This document shows positions 8,801-17,400 of a stretch of DNA of 32,389 nt, piece after piece. The stretch is from positions 1 through 32,389 of the forward strand of contig QNEE01000007.1 of assembly GCA_003645085.1 (NCBI GenBank). The letters are read 5' to 3'. Under the pieces are notes generated by a model, which saw only the letters and a program-made list of their open reading frames with translations, was not told where the DNA came from and did not search any database. A program made the position numbers and the translations under genes. The DNA comes from a bacterium. Lineage in GTDB: Bacteria > UBP14 > UBA6098. The stretch's first letter is position 1. Every line of letters starts with the position of its first letter.

Positions 8801-10612
8801 CACAATAGAACCCCACAAGACCCCGATTATTGCGGCTCCGAGCCTATCGACACGTCTTCGATTAAGATAGTCGATTACTATTACTTCCGCGATATGGACC
8901 TGTCGCCGGACCCGGCGGATACCGATTGGCAGCCCGTAACTATTGTCGAGGACGACAGCGATTGCGACAGCATCAGGATAAGGTTCGGTAACTTTAATAC
9001 GTTTGTTCAATACGATTATAGTATGTTCGTCGAGTTCGTAGTCCAGGGCCTCGGTATTCCGTTATTCACCGACCGGTTATATCTCGGCGACGGCGTCCCG
9101 GTGGACAATTGCGCTCCGTTGACTATCACTGACCTTACTATCGATATAGTTGGCGGCGACATCTATCTCGAATGGCCAGAAATCGCGTCCGGTATCGATA
9201 CTTGCACCGGAGATACCGTTCCGGAAATCGACCCTGCTACGAATATCGTCTACGATATTTACAGGTTCACCGACCCGTATGGCACTATCGGAACACCGTT
9301 AGTTACCGGATGGACAGTTCCGAATTATACCGATGTCACCGGAGCGGGCGATATAACTACACAATACTACTATGTCGTCAAAGGCCGGGACTACAATAAT
9401 AATGAAACTCCGGACGAATCGAACCGCGTGGGCGAGGTCGATTACGAGGTCGCCGATGGCTGGAACGCAGTCGCTTATCCGCTGCCGGTTACAGGCCTCG
9501 ACCAACCCGACGACTACGCTACCAGACTGGGCGTCCCGTTCGTGCATATGTATTCGTATGTGAACCCGCCCGGCGGCTGGAACGGCCTGATGGTCGGCGG
9601 TATTCCATTCTGGAACATTACTCCTGGACTGGAAGATATGACCGCATACGTAACCGGTATCGGCACAGGAATATATACCTGGACAGGCGACCTTCCGACC
9701 GACTCGACAGCTATATACTATACACTGGCCAATACCGGCGGAAACGGTTGGAACGGAATTATGCTCCCGCTGCATCACGGGCATATAACTACGGCCGAAG
9801 AGCTATACTATGAACTCGACGGCCTCGGTTTCGAACCCATTACCGTCGCGCGTAGAGTCCCCGGCGGTGGCTGGCAGAGCATCGTGGTCATAGGCGGAAC
9901 AGTCTACTTCGATTTCGATATCTACCCCGGACAAGCGTATATGGTCTGGGTCGAGGCTGGAGGCAACTGGCCTGCCTACGCACGTATTCGCTACGGTAAA
10001 ACGAATCCGGCACAGGTCGAACCGAAGGTTCAGGATGTAATCCGGATGCCGCTTTCTACCGCTATTCCGGTAATAACCGAAGACAACGCCGAAATCGACG
10101 AGGTAGTCGCTACAGCTACGTCCGGCGAATCGACTATCGACTGCTACTGCGACAAAGGTGTGGTCAAGGTCGAGTTCTCCGAATTCGATGATATCAAAGC
10201 GGGAGCGCAGGTCGTAGTCGAGGTCTCGGCGGACAACGGGACATACGTGGGTAATACCACGATAACGGTTCCCGAAGGTCCGGTCGAAATAGCGGCTCCG
10301 CTGACGCTTACAAAAGCGAGACCGGAACTGCCGAAAGAGTTCGCGTTGCACAATAATATCCCGAACCCGTTCAATCCGGCTACTACAATCAAATTCGACC
10401 TCCCCGAGGATGCCGTTTGCGACCTTGCAGTATTCAATATCAACGGCAGAAAGGTCCGGACGCTCGTTTCGGAGGACCTCAAGGCCGGTTACCATAAGGT
10501 TGTCTGGAACGGTGCCGACGATTCGGGACGGATATTGCCCGGCGGAATATACTTCTACAGACTCCGTGCAGGCGATTTCTCCGCGCAGCGTCGTATGATG
10601 TTCGTAAAATAG
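2822..10612 (+). CDS. Giant secreted multidomain protein 1 (2596 aa): signal peptide, uncharacterised Trp/Tyr-rich N-terminal domain, CARDB/Ig-like repeats, tandem GWN modules, C-terminal sorting domain
   Basis: MRKSLLVGLLMVFIAVGAMA signal peptide; AAAGGAG SD; repeated WNG..W....A.D.AGN modules; terminal FALHNNIPNPFNPATTIKFDLPE...GGIYFYRLRAGDFSAQRRMMFVK. Confidence 0.92.
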   Translation: MRKSLLVGLLMVFIAVGAMANVYTDRAVTAMEYVTNPVNGMYHQTEGLVWINTDPTNAAAPAVDNQSPAYLGAYFWTTAGLLAGMNATDVNVPYAHNAIERVFINNFDFGEDITFAGGIEPWYSESTTIGGWTVDSLLMADAQIPWRFDPTMSFAASASDVYLERVLWATYFLTLCDNIEYSQYIARVLRGIRNNPTYYNSTNGAIKYNGVDNTYLTALWGLVLESYMRSFESYPVLRPGYIPIEPPPTDYDWSEESEGAWLFVMTMLDYYFGSQLPSWWSSYWCPESDRSPMDPARGLERWEYLPVMMFAAAHGEIDTANGLWDNHMDDVGVNTWRNDVRDYFRQGAIWNGSRGYYAPLHRRPAIYVFYELGQMEMYRATLDTQYINRILNVEDNRFNSTYWTGDFWDQSPSRHGTPMWNGLHAWVLAHLPNIEIVGIESNLPSEGPLPYDYSANTGQDHVVTVWVANNGLVPIDSLLMTVNEDYAGGSRTGAVYCPLINPGEVVGVTYDIGGPGLPGDHNIYATFMDEPWVAGYTVVDSDLVIDVQTPVAIDMIATIGDPVTAPNSPLVSRLSEFNIEVQIQNNGGSTIRELELDLSQSSPYGLAFTFTTGTHFDGVVDIPGGTTGSIYFPVVAPADVGAALGDDILVEVDLVDAIDENTRLSVPPGDIVITDDEEYFDIQHRAWLTPTGFGTTTGWVNATDIEPVTVWFSNSAGDVGEADSLDVYSHTLELISSVVTGIGGTDAPSLIDASVAAGAAGSATFDLFNDGASENAIVDVHYVGYYHDGNNGNEAFSPHSPMDVTYVGSLGIDVLYPDAQPLAPAAGTFWPPDDWVRVEAWDNLSGVGRVEIFVMDFVGVQYWDFTTGTWGATPDTVALSYYAAYDEWRVQLVNHPAGNCVMFVLCWDNAGNQMPPEYVPLGDIYYGHIVEIGADLWRGGPLAPVDPLADYEYECDWNWVYECSVLVFNPNGFTLNNVELDLFSTSPYTGIVDLTGATSIGAYASIWYRFEVTEPGYTFKDSLYAHISDGTDAVGNPIGEQVTDNDFRVWVEMPVDFEIVDVWIEPESIEVWIGDPTDTEEDTALVSHYQTFAYYATFRNNGEDVIDSVEVAPFQSHGFNSIITPTGPFTYYNKGQGWTETLFFGVIADTLDPGINPEQFDQFMMLIWDDIGFTAHNHPPGYTTGLSTITDDRAPIGIQEPSLLDEFLIYTDGDSNFVWLNMTNTVAVELGLWNQWATAAGTPKTDRAAADRINDPAYDCMLTFMDPTYTWNVTEVIDRENPIYVTSTLVEPGDSTYIGWEITWDGTPPPYEGALRIFSDIEYGDQNWQSQFDSRYSPANRWFSTDYLGIDVSRPTCEIIAPYDGGMYPDYPETIRVLADDAVSGLVEDSVKVQFENPLGEIWNGTDWFSGDWWFTAHYDIALGPDTFWYGIPTPDLEGCYTYRAYSWDVAGNQSLIDEVDFIWDATAPNSHINYPYNGYYSYTANNPWDQVIEVWALDDTTNAPYECVSHVRSVYVAIRDTLQDKWWNGSGWITAGTAYWLPCTPTSDPEIWEYLGYTDSASVILEFYCYARDSAGNLFAPDDTLQYVRVDEIKPNSVLTDQTFAELPALVTCNLTDWNTLMDGKIWGYAADSITRVDSVKYSIWESLSDMHWNGSVFVSSPDDIWLEPDEYNKGGGWFSSTTHPNPGIAVDFDDTLWWRNDWTPPDYGYYRIRSMCWDDMWHEEPGFDSQNEKWVIYDNCPPVIHPRFPEAGGIYYIGDWHDSLVVFAYDSCGYLLDEVDSVKLWITDAAGNYWGLHPFFLMWGWWPMPLSVYATPIAGETGLWQYRYPGLITAAGSYTMFVRAYDQAGNIGLNAWGWTITVTGAYLTIENVEPDPFFVDEHWHCRVVAWHHPGVVDTNFAAELVFGNTMPDPLDFEILTPGPYYTYRGTLDVECVGYEPILGLEVFVDAPTTTLPRASTEPIDIIATPDDDIAGYVMDNPCDQGNWLWIVHNRTPQDPDYCGSEPIDTSSIKIVDYYYFRDMDLSPDPADTDWQPVTIVEDDSDCDSIRIRFGNFNTFVQYDYSMFVEFVVQGLGIPLFTDRLYLGDGVPVDNCAPLTITDLTIDIVGGDIYLEWPEIASGIDTCTGDTVPEIDPATNIVYDIYRFTDPYGTIGTPLVTGWTVPNYTDVTGAGDITTQYYYVVKGRDYNNNETPDESNRVGEVDYEVADGWNAVAYPLPVTGLDQPDDYATRLGVPFVHMYSYVNPPGGWNGLMVGGIPFWNITPGLEDMTAYVTGIGTGIYTWTGDLPTDSTAIYYTLANTGGNGWNGIMLPLHHGHITTAEELYYELDGLGFEPITVARRVPGGGWQSIVVIGGTVYFDFDIYPGQAYMVWVEAGGNWPAYARIRYGKTNPAQVEPKVQDVIRMPLSTAIPVITEDNAEIDEVVATATSGESTIDCYCDKGVVKVEFSEFDDIKAGAQVVVEVSADNGTYVGNTTITVPEGPVEIAAPLTLTKARPELPKEFALHNNIPNPFNPATTIKFDLPEDAVCDLAVFNINGRKVRTLVSEDLKAGYHKVVWNGADDSGRILPGGIYFYRLRAGDFSAQRRMMFVK
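5281..8410 (+). repeat. Five divergent Ig-like modules (V.SV.V.I...WNG..W...W.Y...A.D.AGN) in giant protein 1
   Basis: Protein-level repeats: GVGRVEIFVMDFVGVQYWDFTTGTW..CWDNAGN; EDSVKVQFENPLGEIWNGTDWF..SWDVAGN; VRSVYVAIRDTLQDKWWNGSGW..ARDSAGN; VDSVKYSIWESLSDMHWNGSVF..CWDD; VDSVKLWITDAAGNYW..AYDQAGN. Confidence 0.7.
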
Positions 10613-10622
10613 CAGTCTCTGA

Positions 10623-10649
10623 CGGTGGGGGGCTTTATGCCCCCCACCG
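10623..10649. terminator. Perfect 11-bp inverted repeat between giant protein 1 and the 225-aa gene; terminator or mRNA-processing/stability hairpin (no U-tract)
   Basis: CGGTGGGGGGC-TTTAT-GCCCCCCACCG. Confidence 0.55.
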
Positions 10650-10671
10650 AACCCGTTTCCCGGGAGGAACC

Positions 10672-11349
10672 ATGCGTTACGCTATAATTATAGCTGTGTT
10701 GTGTCTACTGGCAACCGGAGCGGTTTTCGGACAGGGAACGCCCTGGACAATCTACGGCGAGGTCCGAAACTCCGATATGACAATACCCCCCGCAGACTGT
10801 CTCCATTTTTGGGCTTATTACATACCAGATAGCGATACTATCCGTTACCCTGAGAATTCCGGGCCAGGCGAGGGCACAAATTATAACGAAGGTTCAGGTG
10901 TATGGCTGGTCGAGACAAGTTCGCTTTCTCCTCCACCCGAAGACGGCGAGGTGATATATATAGCGTTTATGAATATCTGCAACGACGAAACCGCACTTAT
11001 TACGGTTACGGTCGATTTCGATTCCGCCGGTTGGAACGCCGGTATGGTTACTCTTACTTTTATGGGTATCGAAGAAACGGCTTTTCCGGAAAGGCGGTCA
11101 TTGCAGGTTTTCCCGAATCCCTTTAATGCAACCTGCAATTTCAAAATTCAGAATTCAGAATTCAGAATTCAGAATTTAGAAATATACGATATCTCCGGAA
11201 AACTGGTTCGTTCTTTACCTGTAACTTCTACCGAAACCAATTCTATAATATGGGATGGCCGCGATAGGACGGGAAAAGAGCTTCCGGCAGGAGTTTATCT
11301 GGTCCGCGTGGGGAATAATAATTACGTCAGGGCTTTGATGATAAAATAG
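10672..11349 (+). CDS. Small secreted protein: signal peptide + N-terminal two-Cys module + C-terminal sorting domain
   Basis: MRYAIIIAVLCLLATGAVFGQ signal; TIYGEVRNSDMTIPPADCLHF module shared with the next two large genes; PNPFNATC...LEIYDISGKLVRSL...LPAGVYLVRV...ALMIK; GGGAGG SD. Confidence 0.9.
   Translation: MRYAIIIAVLCLLATGAVFGQGTPWTIYGEVRNSDMTIPPADCLHFWAYYIPDSDTIRYPENSGPGEGTNYNEGSGVWLVETSSLSPPPEDGEVIYIAFMNICNDETALITVTVDFDSAGWNAGMVTLTFMGIEETAFPERRSLQVFPNPFNATCNFKIQNSEFRIQNLEIYDISGKLVRSLPVTSTETNSIIWDGRDRTGKELPAGVYLVRVGNNNYVRALMIK
11145..11176 (+). repeat. Heptanucleotide tandem repeat (AATTCAG)x4 plus AATT inside a coding sequence
   Basis: Read directly: aattcag aattcag aattcag aattcag aatt; encodes IQNSEFRIQN within the sorting domain. 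Confidence 0.97.
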
Positions 11350-11382
11350 CGGTGTATTCTATCGCCGCTCTTTTGATTTTTT
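11348..11382 (+). terminator. Intrinsic terminator after the 225-aa gene
   Basis: Stem AGCGGTG / CGCCGCT (one G-U), 8-nt loop, then CTTTTGATTTTTT. Confidence 0.6.
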
Positions 11383-11441
11383 AGGATGTTAAGAGAGATT
11401 TAACCAAATTATTACCCATTTGGGTCAAACCCGAAGGAGGG

Positions 11442-14400
11442 ATGATGAGAAGAACCCTCGTAGTTCTAGGAATATTGTTCTTAGCCGGCCTGATTGTAGC
11501 GCAGCCGGCAAGTCCGCATACCGTCTATGGTAATGTCCAGCGGTATGAAGGGACGATACCCCCCGAAGCGTGCCTGCATATGCAATTCACGTTCGGTGTG
11601 AATACCTACGATGAAGCCGACCCAGAATTCACTTACGATGAATTAACCGGGACCTTCTTCCTGCAGATTACGGACGATTTATTTTCCGTCGGCGATTCGA
11701 TATATATCGATGCCGGCGATTCCTGTATGTTCGAGGAACAGGTCTATGTGGACGCTTTCGCTTTCGGCCCGGAAACATATATCGGCACTATATACCTCGA
11801 CCCGATAGAGGGCTTAAGGCCGGAGCTTCTCGCCGGTTATATGGACCCCACGACCGGTTATGTAACCGATGTCTTCGAGTTCGGCGTAACCTATCTTTCT
11901 AATCCGTGGGGCCGCGCACCGAATTACGTTCGCTTATGGATAGACGACACCGACTGGTGGAATATGTCCTGGGCCGGAACAGGAACCCCTCATTACGAAC
12001 TGGGAGAGCCTTACACTGTTAGTATCGACGGTTACGACATCGGAAAAGGAGACCATTACTACTACTTCTATGCCGAGGACAGTTATGGTTTGCCGGTCTG
12101 GACCGACCCGGTTGTTTTCACAATTCTCAATTCGGTGCCGACCGCACCCGCTATCCATCTGGAACCAGAATTGGCGTTCGACGACGAGGATATAAACGTA
12201 TTTATAGATACCCCCGGCGACGATGAGGACGACGACCCGTTGTCTTACTACTATGAATGGTATCGCGGCGGCGTGCTCGAAGCCGGTTATTCGGGTCTGG
12301 GAATGAATTCCCTTCCGTTCTCGGCGACGATTATAGGCGAGGTCTGGGAAGTCAGAGTCTATTCATACGATGGTGAGGCGTATAGCCCATACGCTTCCGA
12401 TGTGGCGACGATTATTGCGCCAATCCTTACCGACGGTGAGGTTGCACCGACTGCCGGAGACCGCAGCACTCTGTTCACATATACAGTAACCTACACAAAC
12501 GCGCGGAATATCGCGCCGGAGGGCGTCTATGTTATTATCGACGGCGGAGACCCAATCGAAATGACCGAAGAGCGCGATTACTCCGACGGCGTCGAATTTA
12601 GCTATAGCACTACGCTTGGATTAGGTGAACATACATATCGATTCCAGGCCGACGATGTTCTTGGCCACACGGCAGTGGGCGATACCGGTGAGCACACCGG
12701 ACCGACAGTAGGCAACAATCTGCCTTCGATTACGAATGCTGTTCTATTTGCCGACCCCGACCCGGCCACCGAACGCTCGACTATTACGGCCGTTCCCGCT
12801 GGATGGTATGACGCCGACGGCGACCCCGAAGGCTATCATTATGTGTGGTATATCAACGATAGCCCTATCGGTTATACCGGTGCCACAATCGATGGCGATT
12901 ATTTCGACCGCGGCGATGTGGTCTATTGCGAGGTATTCCCTTACGACGGTTACGACGAGGGGGACGGTATCGCGACCTCGACTATGACCATACAGAACTC
13001 CCTGCCGGACGCTCCGGTCGCAGGTTACGCTCCTATTCCCGTCTACGATAACGACGATATCGTTATAAGTATAACCACTGCGGCATACGACCCCGACGGC
13101 GACCCCCTTACTTATCATTACTCTTGGAGCATAGGCGGCTATTCGGTCGGGCATGATGACGCGACTCTCGACGCATCGGAGACCGAACCCGGCGATTTAG
13201 TGAATGTCGAGGTTTGGGCAAACGATACCTATGGCGACGGAGTTATCTACTCGATGGGCATTCCGGTCAATTGGCCTACCCTTTCCGGGGGCACTGTTAT
13301 TCCTGTAAGCGGCTTACCGACCGAGATATTCCGTTACGAGGTTACATATACATCCGCCCGCGATATCCCGCCGCACATCATTTACGTTATTATCGACGGC
13401 GACGATTTCGCGATGACTCCGACCGACCCCGGCGATATGGTTTATACCGACGGCTACGGTTATTACCTCGAAACTACTTTGCCTTACGGCGACCATACCT
13501 ATGCATTTATCGGAAACGATATTCAGGGGAACGAGGCTTTGGGCGAGGAAGACCCGCGCCCCGGTCCGGTTCAAGAAAACACACCGCCGGAGGTTACAGA
13601 AATAGAAGTTACACCCTATCCCGATGCAACAGAGACGGACACTATCCGTGCCGTCCCAACAGGTTACGACGCGGATAGCGACCCGTTCACGTTCGGTTAT
13701 CAATGGTATAATGCCGCCGGCCCGATTCCCGGTGCGACCGCAAGCTCGATAAGAGGAAATTATTTCGATAAAGGGGATATAGTCCGTGTCGAGGTCTGGG
13801 CAAACGACGGCTGGGAAAACGGCGAATCCGCTTTCTCGGATTACGTAACTATCATCAATACGCTGCCGACCATAAGCGACGTCGACCTGATTGCCGACCC
13901 CGCCGGCTGGTTCAACGAACTCGGCGAGTTGGTCGCGGTAGTAGATGCTAACGATGTAGATGACGACGATATTTTCTATACTTATGTATGGTATGTGAAC
14001 GGTGTGCCCGTTGTTCCGGGGCCCGCTGTCGACGACAGGCTCGATGGTGCCTATTTCGACCGAGGCGATACGGTCTATTTCGAGGTTACTGTCAGCGATG
14101 ACGAGGGTGAGGGCGAAACCGACATATCGGACGAAGTGGTTATCGGCAATGCCCCGCCAGTATTCGAGTATATGTTCCTGTCGCCGGAGAACCCTACCAC
14201 TACGAGCAGGCTCGAGGTGAATGTCGTTGTCAACGACCCCGACGGGGACGATGTCGACCTGACATACGAATGGTTTGTTGACGGTGATACCGTTGCGGGC
14301 TGGTTTAACGACTATGTCCCGGCATCTTTCACCGAGAAACACGAAACCTGGCAGGCGGTCGTAACCGCCGAGGACGAATTTGGCGGTGTCAGTCAGGCTA

Positions 14401-17400
14401 CCGATTCGAAGACTATACTCAACACGCCACCTATTGTCGGCGAGGTCGAGGAAACGTTAGTAGTCTACGGCGTCGATTATTATACGACTATCCGCGCGTT
14501 CGACCCGGATGCCGACCATATTGTCTGGCATCTCGTGGAAGGCCCGGAACATCTGGTTCTCGATACGCTGACCGGCGACCTTTCCTGGACGGACTTCACG
14601 GATGACGATTCGCTAGCTGTCCATTCTGTAGCTATAATCGTTACCGACGACGAGACCGAAGTTCCGGTCGCTTTCAACCTGCACGTGTATCCTTTCAGCC
14701 ACGAGATTTTCGCCCCATCTAATCTCGACGCTCTTAGCGGTTATCTTCTTTCCATCCCGATGAGCTGGGACGCGCCGGTATTTTTCGGCGCCGCTGACAT
14801 TCTGCCGTTGACGTTCGTCGAGTATGAAATACAGCGTTCGACAGACCTCGTTACCTGGTCTCCTCTCGCAACATCGGCAGGAACCGGTTATGTGGACGCT
14901 CTGGTTACGGGCGGCACGCTATACTATTACCGGGTAAGGGCGAGCTATATGGAAGGCCCGAGCTCCTGGTCGAATATCGATTTCGCTACGCCGGGAACAA
15001 TAAACTCCGATATGCTGTATTCGGCATATACCTATATGCCGCTGCCAGAACTCGATGGGGTTATCGAAGCGGGCGAATGGACCGACGCTACCGAGTTCGG
15101 TATCGGCGGTCAGAAGCTATTTATTAAAAATACGGAGAATATGCTATTTATTGCGTTCATAGACGCGGAAGACGACCAGCTTAATGTGGACGACGCTTTC
15201 TATGTTCAAATAGAGGACAGCCATAATCTCCGCTGGCCTGGCGACGAGGGTAGTATCGAGGGCGAGTATCGCGTTACCGTCGTCGACGATACTACCGCAG
15301 ATGCCACATTCCAGGGTATCTGGGGGGTCTACCCCGGTGCTATCGGAAGAGATACCAGAGGCTTCTATGATGAGGTCGACGGCGCGGCTGGCGGTGGTTA
15401 CGGTGAGCCGGTCGTCTATGAGATGGCTATAGCTATCAATCCCGATACGGACTACCCTGCAGCTATCAACAGCAATATTGGTAATGTCGTTGGGTTCAGG
15501 TTCGCATCTTACGACGCCGGAATGCTCACCTGGACCAATGAGTGGCTTACCGGCAGCCAGGCTACCGACCCGGAATCGTTCGGCAATCTGATGCTCGGGG
15601 TAGGGGCAGGCGGACCAAAATTCAGCGTTTGGCGTAGGTCCTACGAGGTCTGGCTACTCGAGGGCCTAACGACCGACCGACCGATGTGGGTCTCGAACCT
15701 CGGCAACGGTAGTATCGATTACGAGCTTTACGAAAGCTACTTGCCGTTCCGCGACCGCGATGAAGACCACCCGGTTCTTCTATATACGGACGAACAAACT
15801 ATTGGAGAGGACGCCCTTACGTTCCTGGGTTACTCCTACGACCTTGTCAATACCTCTGCCGCTTTCTTAACCGCGATAAGTTCAGAGGATTATGAGGCGG
15901 TTGTGGTCACCCGACTCGAGGCTTTGACCGTTGCCGAGTTGGCCACGCTCGAAGCTTACGTTGTCGACGGCGGTAAGGTTATTATAAACTGCCCCGACCT
16001 CGAAACTACAGGCACACATACGTTCTGGACAACACTCGGAATGGATATCTTCGGGGACCTCGGGCTTTACGGCAGCGCAATAACATGGGAAAACGACGCC
16101 CATCCGATATTTAATACACCGCTGGGCGTTCCACCGTCGGTAGAGACTGTCGAGGGCACTTTCGACGATTACGGCGACGCAGTTCTCAGCACCGGCGCGA
16201 CTATCCTCGCCACTTTCGACGATTTGCCCTATCCGGCTAACGGCGCTATCGCACTTTCCTCCGATGCCAATGTTATACTCAACAGCTTCGTGATGAGCGA
16301 TAGCCGCGATAGCGACTTCGACGATATGATTGACGGCGTGGAATTGCTGGTCAACGAGATATACTATCTTATCGCGCTGGAAGATATCCCATGGCTCGAT
16401 GTCGACCTGGAAAGCGGGACGCTGGCGAGCCACGAAACCCACGACGCGGTCGTAACATTCGACGCGACATACCTCACCGAAGGAGATTATCTGGGTTATA
16501 TAATGGCGACGTCAGACGACCCGGTAACCCCGCTTATTCCGGTGCCCTGTATGCTCCATGTCCGTGCGCCGACATATCACCTCGTCAGGATAGAATTCCC
16601 GGACGAATTGCTGATGTTCAGCCCCGGCGAGTCTTTCGAACTGCCTATCACGGCGACAGGTATCGAAGACGCCGGAATCTACGAATTGAGTATGACCATT
16701 CAGACCAATTCGACCGTGGTGTCACCAGTCAACGTTACCAGTGATTACGATGTCGTTGTAACCGGTTACGACCTCGACTATATTACATTCGAACTGACAA
16801 ACGATATCGTTATGGAGGACGGCGAGGTTTGTATGGTCGAGTTCGAGATGAACGATATGGCACCGGTGGCGGCGTTCAGTAATCTGGATATCGGTTCTAT
16901 AGGCTATAATGACGATGCTTATGTGGGAACTGTCGACGATGTGGACGGGCGCGTTATGGTCGAGGCCGGCGAGATGGACTGGGCGATTGAACTCGAATTC
17001 ACTCACGGCTCGCTTTCCGACGTGATTTACATCGGTGTGAACCCTGAAGGAACCGACCTGTATGATGTCGGGTTGGATATGCTTAACGACCCGCCGGGTG
17101 AATGGTTCGACCCGTTCAGCGACGTTTCTGACCTCGACCCGGGCAATCCGCAACTCGACGGCGATATTCGCAGCCCATACGACGACCTGATTACCTGGTA
17201 TATACCCGTGGGGGATTCCGCCGGTAAGCTGGAATGGAGTTTCCGCGACGAGGACACTCTATTCGCGATGGGCAGCCTGTTCCTTAACGGCGATATAGAT
17301 ATGAAAACGTCGTCGGTGTATTTCTTCGACCCGGCTGAAACTCTGATAATTACATACCGCCGCACCGGCGAATCCCCATTCGTCGTGAATCTCTATCCGG

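Noticed and set aside
11145-11176. CRISPR or integration site reading of the short repeat
   Set aside because: Contiguous 7-bp units without spacers, within an ORF; no cas or integrase genes in the window
13314-14342. Antisense ORF (342 aa, -) inside giant 2, plus similar ones at 18159-18983, 9803-10495, 7862-8503 and 3899-4465
   Set aside because: Arg/Ile/Val-rich low-information translations opposite well-supported domains
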